Source: Stutzerimonas stutzeri
GTDB taxonomy: Bacteria; Pseudomonadota; Gammaproteobacteria; Pseudomonadales; Pseudomonadaceae
Assembly: GCF_002890895.1 (NCBI RefSeq)
Contig: NZ_POUL01000003.1
Location: 1-64,000 of the forward strand
Direction of reading: 5' to 3'
Length of the DNA: 64,000 bases
Shown in pieces: positions 9,164-18,422 of the stretch. Under the pieces are notes generated by a model. The model did no database searches. It was not told the DNA's origin and worked only from the letters and a program-made list of their open reading frames with translations. The stretch's first letter is position 1; each line of letters opens with the position of its first letter. The position numbers and the translations under genes are program-made.

Positions 9164-10354
9164 GTGCAAGTTATCGATCGGCGAAAAGCCTTGAGTATCC
9201 CGCCCGTGTGGCGGCTCGCCTTTCGCCCGTTTTTCCTCGCCGGCAGCCTCTTTGCGATGCTGGCGATACCTCTGTGGATCGCAGCATGGACAGGTTTCTG
9301 GCCGGGCTTTCAGCCAACCGGTGGCTGGTTGTCCTGGCACCGTCACGAGATGCTGTTCGGTTTCGCCATGGCTATCGTTGCCGGCTTCCTGCTGACGGCT
9401 GGGCAAACCTGGACCGGACAGCCTGGCGTATCGGGCAACAGGTTGATGGCGCTTGCCGTGGTCTGGCTGCTGGCCCGCCTCGGCTGGTTGTTCGGACTGC
9501 CCGTGGCCTTGCTGATCCCGCTGGATCTGCTGTTCATGCTGGGGGTGGCCGGGCTGATGGCGCGCATCCTCTGGAAGGCCAGGCAGAAGCGCAACTACCC
9601 GATCATCGCCGTGCTCGGCCTGATGACCGCCGCCGATGTGCTGGTGCTCTGCGGCGTCGCGCTCGGCGATGACGCTTTGCAGCGCCAGGGCGTACTCGCC
9701 GGGTTATGGCTGGTGGCGGCGCTGATGGCGATCATCGGCGGACGGGTGATTCCCTTCTTCACTCAACGTGGTCTCGGCCGCACCGAAGCGGTCAAGCCCT
9801 GGCTCTGGCTGGACGGGGCGCTGCTGGTGGGTACCGGCCTGATTGCCGTGCTCTACGCCGTCGGCGTTGCGCTGCAGCAGCATGTCTGGCTCGGCGTGCT
9901 GTTTCTCGGCATCGCCGCCGGGCATTTGTTGAGGCTGGCGCGCTGGTATGACAGCGGCATCTGGCGCGTGCCGCTGCTGTGGTCGCTGCACCTGGCCATG
10001 CTCTGGCTGGTGGTCGCGGCAACCGGCCTGGCGCTGTGGAATTTCGGCCTGCTGGACAGCTCCAGTTCGTCGCTGCATGCACTGTCGGTCGGCTCCATGA
10101 GTGGCCTGATTCTGGCGATGATCGCTCGCGTCACGCTCGGTCATACCGGACGGCCGTTGCAGTTGCCGCCTGGCATCGTGGGCGCCTTCGTGCTGTTCAA
10201 CCTCGGTGCCGCTACGCGGGTGTTTCTGATCACCGAATGGCCAGTGATCGGCCTGTGGGCTGCCGCGATTTGCTGGGCCCTGGCGTTCGCCCTGTATGCC
10301 TGGCGCTATGCGCCGATGCTGGTGACTGCGCGGGTCGATGGCCATCCAGGCTAG
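9164..10354 (+). CDS. nnrS: NnrS family heme- and copper-containing membrane protein
   Basis: NnrS proteins are polytopic heme/copper membrane proteins regulated with denitrification genes and linked to relief of NO stress. The 396-aa product shows about twelve hydrophobic helices and the family N-terminus VWRLAFRPFFLAGSLFAM, plus WHRHEMLFGF with conserved His. GTG at 9164 follows CAGGAGG at 9152-9158, so it is the likely start. An FNR/DNR-like box lies upstream. Confidence 0.92.
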   Translation: MQVIDRRKALSIPPVWRLAFRPFFLAGSLFAMLAIPLWIAAWTGFWPGFQPTGGWLSWHRHEMLFGFAMAIVAGFLLTAGQTWTGQPGVSGNRLMALAVVWLLARLGWLFGLPVALLIPLDLLFMLGVAGLMARILWKARQKRNYPIIAVLGLMTAADVLVLCGVALGDDALQRQGVLAGLWLVAALMAIIGGRVIPFFTQRGLGRTEAVKPWLWLDGALLVGTGLIAVLYAVGVALQQHVWLGVLFLGIAAGHLLRLARWYDSGIWRVPLLWSLHLAMLWLVVAATGLALWNFGLLDSSSSSLHALSVGSMSGLILAMIARVTLGHTGRPLQLPPGIVGAFVLFNLGAATRVFLITEWPVIGLWAAAICWALAFALYAWRYAPMLVTARVDGHPG

Positions 10355-10454
10355 ACGCTGAATTAACCAGCTTATTCCACCACCCCTACTGAAAACTGCT
10401 GCCTGCCCATTCCGGGACGGGCAGCCTGCGGCTCGGCGAGCGCCGGCATCGGAG

Positions 10455-11204
10455 ATGATGATGAAAAATGAATTCAATGAGCGCCTGGCCGTCGTTACCG
10501 GTGCCAGCTCCGGTATTGGGCTGGCGCTGTGTACCGCACTGCTGCAGCGCGGTGCGCGCGTATTGGCCATGTCACGCACCCTGGGCGGCTTGGCCGAGCT
10601 GGTGGAAACCTACCCCGAGCACCTGCATTGGCACGCTGGCAACGTGACCTCCAAAGACGATCTTCAAGCACTGGCCCGTCGCGCGGCGGAGCTCGGTCCG
10701 GTGGACTATCTGGTGCCGAACGCGGGTATCGCCGAGTTGGGTGACAGCCTGGATGTGGCCTGCTTCGAGCGCCAGTGGGCCGTCAATGGAGCGGGAGCCT
10801 TGAACACCCTGGCGGCCTTGCGTGCCGAACTGGCCAAGCCAGCATCAGTGGTTTTTGTCGGCACCTTCCTGACCCGCAGCACCTTCCCTGGGCTGGCCGC
10901 TTACATCGCCAGCAAGGCCGCGCTGGTCGCCCATGCCCGCACCCTGGCGGTGGAGTTCGCACCGCTCAACGTGCGCATCAACGTGGTGTCTCCGGGGCCG
11001 ACCGCCACCGCGATCTGGGGGACATTGGGTTTGGCCGAGGAACAGCTTGAGCAGGTGGCCGAAGGCGTCACTCAGCGCCTGCTGCCGGGGCATTTCCTCG
11101 AATCTGCCGCCGTCGCCAATGTCATCCTGTTCCAGTTGTCGCAGGGCGCACGTGGCGTATACGGCCAGGACTGGGTGGTCGACAACGGCTACACACTCAA
11201 CTGA
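10455..11204 (+). CDS. SDR-family oxidoreductase
   Basis: A 249-aa classical short-chain dehydrogenase/reductase. The N-terminal [11 protein letters not shown] motif binds NAD(P), the PNAG motif is present, and the catalytic YIASK (Tyr-x-x-x-Lys) follows a Ser region. The C-terminus ([16 protein letters not shown]) is typical of enzymes with a proline-glycine-like end. Substrate is not recognisable. It lies between nnrS and a chemoreceptor on the same strand, 16 bp before the latter, so the two may be co-transcribed. Start chosen at the first of two adjacent ATG codons; either is possible. Confidence 0.85.
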   Translation: MMMKNEFNERLAVVTGASSGIGLALCTALLQRGARVLAMSRTLGGLAELVETYPEHLHWHAGNVTSKDDLQALARRAAELGPVDYLVPNAGIAELGDSLDVACFERQWAVNGAGALNTLAALRAELAKPASVVFVGTFLTRSTFPGLAAYIASKAALVAHARTLAVEFAPLNVRINVVSPGPTATAIWGTLGLAEEQLEQVAEGVTQRLLPGHFLESAAVANVILFQLSQGARGVYGQDWVVDNGYTLN

Positions 11205-11220
11205 ATCCGCGAGGCAGCCG

Positions 11221-12342
11221 ATGTTTTTCAAATGGAAACGAGCCGCTCGCGAGCTGCAGCAGGAGCGTGATCGGCTGCAGCGGACCTGCGTGGAGCAAGC
11301 CGCGCGTATCGCCGCGCTGGAGGCGCAGGTGGCCGCCGTCAGCGCCACCAACGCCGAAGGGCAACGGCACCTGGACTATTACCGCGGCGTGGCCGGCAAT
11401 CTGGTTCGCTTCGGCCATTCGGTCGAGCATCTGGGTGACTCGTTCGAATACCTCACCGGCCAGCTCAGCGAAAACCGCACGCAAGCCGAGCAGGTCGCCA
11501 ATGCAGCGCTGAGTAACCAGCAGCATTTCGGCGAGTTACAGAGCAAGGCAGTCGACATGGAGAGCGGGCTTAATCAGGCATCGCAGCAGGTCGATGCCCT
11601 TGCGGCCCATTCGCAACAGATCAACGGGATCGTCGATCTCATCAGCGGCATCGCCAGTCAGACCAATTTACTTGCCCTCAACGCTGCCATCGAGGCGGCG
11701 CGGGCCGGTGACGCCGGTCGCGGCTTCGCCGTGGTCGCGGGGGAAATCCGCACCCTGGCGGAAAAGACCGCGCTGGCCACCGCCGACATCGTGCAGAAAA
11801 TTACCGAGGTGCAGGCCGAGATCGCCAGCGTGCATGCCTATATCCAGATGCAGGGCGGCCTGGCGCAAGGGTTCAGCCGCACCACCGAACTGGCCGTAGC
11901 AGCCATGCAGCACTTGCATCAGCTGGCGGGCAACATGCGCCACGGCATCGAGCGCTCCTCGTTCCGCGCTGGCATTGAATTGGCCAACCTCGATGAGCTG
12001 TCGCTTAAGTTCGTCGTCTACAACCAGGTGCTCGGTTCGAGCAGTCAGAGCGCGCCGGTGCTGCCCAGCGAGCGTGAGTGTCGCTTTGGCCGCTGGTATT
12101 ACGGGGAGACCAATCGCGGCATGCACCGCCTGGCGCATTTCCAGCAGATCGAACGTCCGCACACGGCCGTCCATCAACAGGGCCAGCAGGCCATCGAGGC
12201 GTTTCGCCGACAGGCGCTGGAAGACGCGCTCGCCCATATGAGCGAAATGGAAGAGGCCAATCTCGACGTGATGCGCATCGTTGCCGCACTGATCGGCGAG
12301 CACGAAAAAGAGCTGCGGCCGGCCATCAGCGAAGCGTGCTAA
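11221..12342 (+). CDS. Soluble methyl-accepting chemotaxis-type protein with C-terminal CZB domain
   Basis: 373 aa, no transmembrane segment. Residues about 5-45 form a coiled coil. The conserved MCP signalling hairpin ([20 protein letters not shown]...[19 protein letters not shown]) is near 145-185. The C-terminus is a chemoreceptor zinc-binding (CZB) domain with CRFGRW and HTAVH, 21 residues apart as in the family motif. The first zinc ligand of that motif, normally His, appears to be Glu in [11 protein letters not shown] receptors respond to zinc or hypochlorous acid and often sit in the cytoplasm. ATG at 11221 follows GAGGCAG. The frame is open upstream but only as a shadow of the SDR gene. 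Confidence 0.88.
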   Translation: MFFKWKRAARELQQERDRLQRTCVEQAARIAALEAQVAAVSATNAEGQRHLDYYRGVAGNLVRFGHSVEHLGDSFEYLTGQLSENRTQAEQVANAALSNQQHFGELQSKAVDMESGLNQASQQVDALAAHSQQINGIVDLISGIASQTNLLALNAAIEAARAGDAGRGFAVVAGEIRTLAEKTALATADIVQKITEVQAEIASVHAYIQMQGGLAQGFSRTTELAVAAMQHLHQLAGNMRHGIERSSFRAGIELANLDELSLKFVVYNQVLGSSSQSAPVLPSERECRFGRWYYGETNRGMHRLAHFQQIERPHTAVHQQGQQAIEAFRRQALEDALAHMSEMEEANLDVMRIVAALIGEHEKELRPAISEAC

Positions 12343-12626
12343 CACCCCGGATACGCCTTCATTTTTGGATATCAACGGCTGAAGCGAGGCCGGTTCTGTC
12401 TATTGCTGCAGGTCAGGCACGCCTGATCGCAAGGTTGATAACAAAAATACTGCAGCGAAGCACCAATACTATTCATTGGTCTGGAGTCTGGGATGCACCG
12501 ACAATGTGCGCCCGTTTCGGTCTGTGCCCCTATTTGTGGCGCCAGGCCTCTTCTGATCGGCTGACATGCCGGCCATGCAAACACTTGGCTGTCGCAGCGA
12601 TCGCAGACTCAACGCAAGCAGGAACC

Positions 12627-13766
12627 ATGCAGGAACGCCTTCTAGACTGGTGTCGATCATTTGCGCCCATACCTTTGTCGGCGCGTCCGGCTGAATGGCT
12701 GCGTGCCGCAACGGGCATGGGTTTGGCTCTGCTGGTGATCATCCCTTTCAGCGCCTGGGTGTTCGGAATCGCGGTCACGCTGCCACTGGCCGCACCGGCG
12801 GCTGCGTCCGCGGTGCTGCTGTTCGCTGCCTCGTCGAGCCCCTTCGCCCAGCCATGGTCGGTAATCGGCGGCAACCTGCTGGCCGCTGCCATCGGTATCG
12901 CCCTGGGCGCGAGCCAATTGCCCGTGGCTGTGGCGGCTGGCCTGGCCGGGGCGCTGGCGATCATCTGCCTGTTCGGCTTGCGCTGCCTGCATCCGCCGGG
13001 TGCAGCGCTGGCGCTGGTGGCGGTGGTCGGCAGCCCGGAGCTGCATGCCTACGGATTCCAGCTGCTCTACCCGGTGGCGTTCAACTCGTTGCTGCTGGTG
13101 GTGGTGGCGCTGCTCTACAACAATCTCAGTGGCCACGCCTACCCCAAGCCGCGCCCGCAGAAGGGCAACACGCATCACACCCGTGACCCGCTGCCCAGCG
13201 AGCGCATGAGCTTCAGTGATGACAACGTCGAGCAGGCGCTGGCCGAGTTTGGCGAATACGTCGACGTCACCCGTGATGACCTGGCCCAGCTGATCAAACA
13301 GACCGAAAAGCATGCGTTGCGGCGCAGCATGGGCGAGATAACCGCCGCCGATATCATGTCCCGCGATCTTTACTGGGGCACCCCGGACGGCTCCATTCAG
13401 CGGGCCTGGCAGAGCCTGCGCGAGCACCGCCTGCATTCGTTGCCGGTGGTCAAGGGCGACAGCCGTGAATTGCTCGGCATCGTCACGCTGGTCGATCTGC
13501 TCAAGCATCTGCGCTCGACGCCGGGGCGACTGCGTCTCAGCCAGCTGAAGCGCTCAGATAGCGCTCGTTTGCGCTCGATCATGACTACGCCGGTGGTGAC
13601 GGTTAACCCGGACACGCACATGGCTGACCTGGTGTTCCTGCTCTCCGACCGCGGTCTGCACTGCTTGCCGGTGGTAGACGCCGAACACCGTCTGGTCGGC
13701 ATGATCACCCAGACCGATCTGATCGCGGCGCTCTATCGGAACTGGTTGAAGCACCTGCCGGACTGA
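12627..13766 (+). CDS. HPP family membrane protein with two CBS domains (first of a tandem pair)
   Basis: 379 aa. Residues about 1-175 are an HPP-family membrane domain with about four to five helices, the SSSPFAQPWSVIGGN signature and the name-giving HPP in LHPPGAALAL. The C-terminal half has two CBS modules (about 235-290 and 310-375; e.g. DIMSRDLYWG and IMTTPVVTV) that probably bind an adenylate. ATG at 12627 follows AGCAGGAA and aligns with the start of the paralogue at 13900. Some HPP proteins of cyanobacteria and chloroplasts transport nitrite, so a nitrite/nitrate-related role is plausible given the place between nos and nir, but this is inference. Confidence 0.85.
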   Translation: MQERLLDWCRSFAPIPLSARPAEWLRAATGMGLALLVIIPFSAWVFGIAVTLPLAAPAAASAVLLFAASSSPFAQPWSVIGGNLLAAAIGIALGASQLPVAVAAGLAGALAIICLFGLRCLHPPGAALALVAVVGSPELHAYGFQLLYPVAFNSLLLVVVALLYNNLSGHAYPKPRPQKGNTHHTRDPLPSERMSFSDDNVEQALAEFGEYVDVTRDDLAQLIKQTEKHALRRSMGEITAADIMSRDLYWGTPDGSIQRAWQSLREHRLHSLPVVKGDSRELLGIVTLVDLLKHLRSTPGRLRLSQLKRSDSARLRSIMTTPVVTVNPDTHMADLVFLLSDRGLHCLPVVDAEHRLVGMITQTDLIAALYRNWLKHLPD

Positions 13767-13794
13767 AGCGCCACGATCTGGGGATGAGGCCCGA

Positions 13795-13808
13795 TTGACG
13801 ATCGTCAT
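13795..13808. promoter_or_regulatory. Palindrome resembling a DNR/FNR box before the second HPP gene
   Basis: TTGACGATCGTCAT contains the perfect 12-bp palindrome TGACGATCGTCA. It resembles TTGAC-N4-GTCAA, the form seen at 40586, with one mismatch in the right half. It ends 91 bp before the start at 13900. The match is weaker than the nir and nor boxes. Confidence 0.4.
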
Positions 13809-13899
13809 CAGCGTGCGCATCGCAGCCCGCGGCAGGAACTGCCGGAACCTGTGGCATAGTCGCAGTGCCTGAGTGCTATACCTCCTCCAAGCCGAGCCC

Positions 13900-15039
13900 A
13901 TGCAAGACCCTTTGAACAACTGGCTGCGATCCTTCTTTCCGGTGCCATTGAGCGTGGGACCGAAGGAATGGCTGCGCGCGGTGATCGGCGTCGGGCTGGT
14001 GGTGCTGCCGATGGTTTCCGTCGGCCTCTGGCTGTTCGGCGGCCCGGTTACGCTGCACATCGTCGCGCCGGCGGGCGCCTCGGCGGTGATCCTGTTCAGT
14101 GCCTCATCGAGCCCCTTCGCGCAGCCTTGGTCGGTATTCGGTGGCAACCTCATTGCCGTGACCATCGGCGTTGCCCTCGGGGCGAGTGCCTTGCCCACTG
14201 TCGCGGCGGCGGTGCTGGCGGTGTGTCTGGCCATTGCCTGTCTGTTCCTGCTGCGCTGTATGCACCCGCCGAGCTGTGCGCTGGCGATGGTCGCCGCCAT
14301 CGGTGGGCCGGGGATCAGCGAATTGGGTTATGGCCTGCTGCTCCCGGTGGCCTTCAACTCGCTGTTGCTGATCGCCGCTGCGCTGGTCTACAACAACCTC
14401 ACGCGTCATCCCTATCCCAAGCCTCGCGCTGCCAGTAGCGGCGAGCAGAGCGGCAGTGTCCCGTTGGGCGAGGAGCACATGAGCTTCACCAGTGACGACG
14501 TAGACCGCGCACTGGAGGATTTCGGTGAGTATGTCGACGTCACACGCGACGACCTGGTCGAGCTGATCAAACGCACCGAAACCCATGCCATCCGCCGCAG
14601 CATGGGCACGGTGGCCGCTGCCGACATCATGTGTCGCGAGTTGCACTGGGTCGATCCCGCGGCGCGCATGCGTCAGGCCTGGGATGTCGTGCGTCGGCAC
14701 CGGCTGCACTCGCTGGCCGTGGTTGAAGCAGGCAGTGGCAAGCTGGTGGGCATTCTTACCCTGACCGATCTGCTGCAGCATTTCGAGCCCAGCCCCTCAC
14801 GGCTCAACCTGCGGCGGCTGACGTTTGGTCGCGAAATGCGCGTGGAAGGGATCATGAGCGCGCCGGTGGTCTCCGTGCATGAGGATGCTCAGCTCGCCGA
14901 TCTGGTCCATCTGCTGGCCGACCGCCGCATGTCCTGCCTGCCCGTCGTCGACGCCGAGCAGCGCCTGGTCGGCATGATCACCCAGAGTGATCTGGTCGCC
15001 GGGCTGTACCAGAACTGGATGAAGCGGCTGAGCGACTGA
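13900..15039 (+). CDS. HPP family membrane protein with two CBS domains (second of a tandem pair)
   Basis: 379 aa, exactly the length of its neighbour at 12627 and clearly paralogous along its full length (shared PLSxxPxEWLRA, SSSPFAQPWSV, FGEYVDVTRDDL, RRSMG, RLVGMITQ blocks). The HPP motif is in MHPPSCALAM. Two CBS modules follow the membrane part. An in-frame GTG at 13873 would add nine residues, but ATG at 13900 matches the paralogue. The pair most likely arose by tandem duplication. Different residues in the loops suggest two subunits of one complex or two specificities. Confidence 0.85.
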   Translation: MQDPLNNWLRSFFPVPLSVGPKEWLRAVIGVGLVVLPMVSVGLWLFGGPVTLHIVAPAGASAVILFSASSSPFAQPWSVFGGNLIAVTIGVALGASALPTVAAAVLAVCLAIACLFLLRCMHPPSCALAMVAAIGGPGISELGYGLLLPVAFNSLLLIAAALVYNNLTRHPYPKPRAASSGEQSGSVPLGEEHMSFTSDDVDRALEDFGEYVDVTRDDLVELIKRTETHAIRRSMGTVAAADIMCRELHWVDPAARMRQAWDVVRRHRLHSLAVVEAGSGKLVGILTLTDLLQHFEPSPSRLNLRRLTFGREMRVEGIMSAPVVSVHEDAQLADLVHLLADRRMSCLPVVDAEQRLVGMITQSDLVAGLYQNWMKRLSD

Positions 15040-15076
15040 GCCGTCGCAGCGCCAGCACCTCATCGAAAGCGACCGG

Positions 15077-15937
15077 CTAGATTTCGTAGTTCCAACGCGA
15101 CCAGTCGTACTCCTCTTCGGCGGCTTCTCGCAGCAGGTCAATGGCAAGCCGCAACGCCGGCGACTCGGCGGCGCGCGGATACACCAGATAGACCGGGTAG
15201 CTGAACTCCGGCGCCTGCTCGACCCGCTTGAGCAGGCCTTCATCGAGGTAGCGCTGGACCACCCGCGTGCGGAAGTAGCCGCGACCGCCATGCTGCAGCA
15301 GAAACTGCAGCGCCAACGGGCCGAGACTGAAGGAGAGCGCGGCGCGGATGTGTTCCGGCAGCGCGCGATCATGCTGGCTTCGAAACGCCGGCCCCCAGTC
15401 GACGTACAGGTAGGGGTCAGGAACGTAGCTGTGAACCACCTGAATCAGCTTTTCTTCAAGCAGCTGCTCTACCTGCAGCCCTGGCCAATATTCGGGCTGA
15501 TGCACCAGCGCCGCATCCAGCGCGCCGAGGCCTAGCTGCTTCTGCAATTCCTCGCCGCTGGCCACCTCGTTACGAAAGGCATGGTCAGGCATCATCTGGC
15601 GCAGGCGCTGGACCCAGGCCAGCATCAGTGGATTGCACAGGCTGATCTCGGCGCCCAGCGACAGCAGCTTGTCGTAGCCGCGCGGCAGCGGCAGATCACG
15701 CCGGGCGGTTTCCCAGGTCTGCACCAACTGGGTGGCATGGGTGACGAAACGCTCGCCATTGCTGGTCAAGCGCGCGCCGGCGCGGTTACGCACGAAAAGT
15801 CGGCAGCCAAGTTGCATCTCCAGGCTGCGCACCCGTGCAGTGACTGCGGTCTGAGTGATATGCAGCCGCTCGGCGGTGGCGACGAAGCTGCCACTGCGAA
15901 TGATCTCGAGAAAGGTGCGGGCGAGATCGATGTCCAT
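15077..15937 (-). CDS. LysR-type transcriptional regulator
   Basis: 286 aa with the LysR winged helix-turn-helix at the N-terminus (LARTFLEIIRSGSFVATAERLHITQTAVTARVRSLEMQLG) and a substrate-binding-like effector domain. It lies downstream of nirN on the same strand and converges with the HPP-CBS gene. A perfect inverted repeat with a T-N11-A core sits directly before its start, suggesting autoregulation. Effector unknown. Confidence 0.9.
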   Translation of the reverse strand: MDIDLARTFLEIIRSGSFVATAERLHITQTAVTARVRSLEMQLGCRLFVRNRAGARLTSNGERFVTHATQLVQTWETARRDLPLPRGYDKLLSLGAEISLCNPLMLAWVQRLRQMMPDHAFRNEVASGEELQKQLGLGALDAALVHQPEYWPGLQVEQLLEEKLIQVVHSYVPDPYLYVDWGPAFRSQHDRALPEHIRAALSFSLGPLALQFLLQHGGRGYFRTRVVQRYLDEGLLKRVEQAPEFSYPVYLVYPRAAESPALRLAIDLLREAAEEEYDWSRWNYEI

Positions 15938-15945
15938 GGGCTGCT

Positions 15946-15966
15946 CATATCAAAAGGGTTGATATG
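15946..15966. promoter_or_regulatory. Likely LysR operator
   Basis: CATATCAA-N5-TTGATATG, a perfect 8-bp inverted repeat beginning 9 bp upstream of the lysR-type gene. It contains T-N11-A as LysR boxes do. It is not an FNR box, because the half sites face outward (ATCAA...TTGAT). Confidence 0.55.
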
Positions 15967-16027
15967 AAAGCAGTTTGGTATGAAAAAGGACAGCGGCTGG
16001 CTTCAGCCAACCGCCGATCTGCTGCTG

Positions 16028-17521
16028 TCAGTGCGAAGTGCCTTCGGCAAACTCGATCTTGTTGCCGACGTTGTATTTGCCGGACGGCTTGTTCATCGGG
16101 ATGCGTTTGACCTCCTCCAGTGTTTTGGCGTCATAGACGATCAAGGCGCCATCGGTGTCCCAAACGCTGAGCAGGGCGTAGCGGCCGTCGTTGGTGAACT
16201 CGACATGGGCAGCATTCTTCCCGGGCATCGGCCGTAGCGTATGGGCGACCTCCAGGGTCTGCTTGTCGATCAGGTGCACGGCATCGTTGTTCGGGCCGAA
16301 AAACACGTCTGTCCAGGCATAGGGCGAGTTCAGGTGACTGCGCATGAAGAAGCCCGGCCCTTCGGTGGGGATTTCCTTGATCAGTTTCCAGCTCTGCAGA
16401 TCGAGCACGGAGATCAGCCCCTTGCTCACGTTGGGTGTGGCGAACACCCAGTCGCCGCCGCGTTTCCAGTAGATGCCCGAGCCCAGGTGTGGCATGCCCG
16501 GCAGCGGGATATCGGTGACGGCCTTGCCGGTGTCCAGGTCGATGACCTGCCCACCGAGCGCCTTGCGCGAGGTGGCCAGCAGGTAGCGGTAATCCGGCGT
16601 GAACGAGAAGTCGTCGAGAAAGTCGGCCGCTTCGATGCGCCGTGGCTGGAAGTCGGGCTCGCCGGCGTAGGACAGTTCCCAGGCTTCCTTCACATCCTTC
16701 AGCGCCACCACGAAGCTGTCACGAGGTGGTGCGGTGTAAACGGCGCTGACCCGCGATTGGGTCCCGTCGGCAGCGACGGCAGGTATATGTTTGACCAGCG
16801 ACAGATCGCGCGCATCCAGCAACACCAGATTGCCCGGCAGGTAATTGCCCACCAGTACCCAGCGGCCATCGTTGCTGACGGCGAGGTTGCGGGTGTTCAG
16901 CCCCGCGCGCACCTCGGCGATCATGGTCAGGTTGTGCAGGTCGTACACACTGATCCAGCCGTCACGCGAGGCGAAGTAGACGAAGCGGCCATCCGGCGAG
17001 AATTTCGGCCCGCCATGCAGCGCAAAGTGCGAAGGAAAATTAGCCAGCTCCTCGAAGCGATCACCGTCCAGCACGCGCACGTGATGATTGCCGGCCTCGA
17101 CCACGACAAACAGGTTCAGCGGATCGGCGCCGTGCTGCGGTGTGCTCGGCAGCGCGGCGACGTCAGCGAGAATGCGGTGGCTGGCGCGAATGTCGTCGTC
17201 GCTCCAGGTCGGTGCTGTGGCGGCCGGCTGGTAGAGGTAGCTGACCAGCCCGTCTATCTGGGCGCTGCTCAGGCGGTCGCCAAACGCGGCCATCTGGCTG
17301 GCCGGACGACCGTTGTGGATCACCGCGCGCGCCTCATCGGGTTTGATTCGGCTGAGGCTCTCGGGCAGCAGTGCCGGCCCGGCGCCGCCTAAGCGGTTGA
17401 CGCCATGGCAGCTCTGGCAGTGTTGTTCATAGAGCACGCCAGCCTGATCCAGCGACACGACTTCGGGTGCGGCCTGAACGGCGCCACAGAGGATGAGCAG
17501 GGCGAAGGGAATCAGTCGCAT
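16028..17521 (-). CDS. nirN: NirN, cytochrome c / heme d1-binding protein
   Basis: 497 aa periplasmic paralogue of NirS that acts in the final step of heme d1 synthesis/transfer (dihydro-heme d1 dehydrogenase in Pseudomonas aeruginosa). A signal peptide (residues 1-17) is followed by a cytochrome c domain with CQSCH (about 35-39) and an eight-bladed propeller of d1 type. Last gene of nirJEN; its start overlaps the nirE end by 10 bp. Confidence 0.93.
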   Translation of the reverse strand: MRLIPFALLILCGAVQAAPEVVSLDQAGVLYEQHCQSCHGVNRLGGAGPALLPESLSRIKPDEARAVIHNGRPASQMAAFGDRLSSAQIDGLVSYLYQPAATAPTWSDDDIRASHRILADVAALPSTPQHGADPLNLFVVVEAGNHHVRVLDGDRFEELANFPSHFALHGGPKFSPDGRFVYFASRDGWISVYDLHNLTMIAEVRAGLNTRNLAVSNDGRWVLVGNYLPGNLVLLDARDLSLVKHIPAVAADGTQSRVSAVYTAPPRDSFVVALKDVKEAWELSYAGEPDFQPRRIEAADFLDDFSFTPDYRYLLATSRKALGGQVIDLDTGKAVTDIPLPGMPHLGSGIYWKRGGDWVFATPNVSKGLISVLDLQSWKLIKEIPTEGPGFFMRSHLNSPYAWTDVFFGPNNDAVHLIDKQTLEVAHTLRPMPGKNAAHVEFTNDGRYALLSVWDTDGALIVYDAKTLEEVKRIPMNKPSGKYNVGNKIEFAEGTSH

Positions 17522-18357
17522 AGCGCCTCCAGAACGGCGGACTCAGAATTGTGCTCAGCACAGAGACGCGCCGGGAATTCCAGGGAATGATTCGCGAACA
17601 GGCCGACCACTTCACCAATCACAGTGAGCGTCGGTGGCTTCAATTGTTGTTCCTGTGCCATCGACGGCAGCTGTTTCAGCGTGCAGCGCACCACCCGTTG
17701 ATCGGCTCGGGTGCCGTTGCCGATCAACGCGGCGGGGGTGTCGACCGGCAAGCCAGCGGCTATCAGGTTACGCGAGATTTCACCGAGGCTGGCTAGGCCC
17801 ATGTAGAACACCAGGGTCTGCTTGCCCTCGACCAGGCTGTTCCAGGGCAGCTGCAGCGCGCCGTCTTCCTGCAGGTGACCGGTGATGAATTGGCAGGAAT
17901 GCGCCAGGTCGCGGTGGGTCAGCGGAATTCCGGCGTAGGCGCTGCACCCGGCGGCCGCGGTCACCCCGGGAACCACCTGACCATTGATGCCATGCGCCAG
18001 CAGGTATTCGAGTTCTTCCGCGCCGCGGCCGAAGATGAACGGATCGCCGCCCTTGAGGCGCACTACGCGCAGGTTCTGCTGCGCCAGATCGACCAGCAGC
18101 TGGTTGATCTGTGGCTGCGGCAGGCTGTGGTAGCCGCTGGTCTTGCCGACGTAGTGGCGGACGCAGCGGGCCGGCAAGAGCTTCATCAGATCGTCGCTCA
18201 CCAAGCGGTCGTAGACCACCGCGTCGGCCTGCTGCAGCAGGCTCCAGGCGCGCAGGGTGAGCAGGCCCGGATCGCCGGGGCCGGCGCCGACGAGGGCGAC
18301 TTCGCCAGGGGCCAGCGTGGCGCCGAGTGCAGCGGGGAGAATGGTTGGCTGATCCAT
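17512..18357 (-). CDS. nirE: NirE, uroporphyrinogen III C-methyltransferase for heme d1
   Basis: S-adenosylmethionine-dependent methylation of uroporphyrinogen III to precorrin-2, committing tetrapyrrole to heme d1. The family motif [13 protein letters not shown] is near residues 19-31, and [12 protein letters not shown] and GVTAAAG are present. I start at ATG 18357 (MDQPTIL), 281 aa, preceded by CAGGAG; the frame is open 23 codons further but without a good site. It sits between nirJ and nirN. Confidence 0.94.
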   Translation of the reverse strand: MDQPTILPAALGATLAPGEVALVGAGPGDPGLLTLRAWSLLQQADAVVYDRLVSDDLMKLLPARCVRHYVGKTSGYHSLPQPQINQLLVDLAQQNLRVVRLKGGDPFIFGRGAEELEYLLAHGINGQVVPGVTAAAGCSAYAGIPLTHRDLAHSCQFITGHLQEDGALQLPWNSLVEGKQTLVFYMGLASLGEISRNLIAAGLPVDTPAALIGNGTRADQRVVRCTLKQLPSMAQEQQLKPPTLTVIGEVVGLFANHSLEFPARLCAEHNSESAVLEALCD

Positions 18358-18422
18358 GCGAACTCCTGAAAATCTCATCGGACGGCGGTAGGTCTCGGGC
18401 GGCCTCGGGGCCGCGCTCGGTA

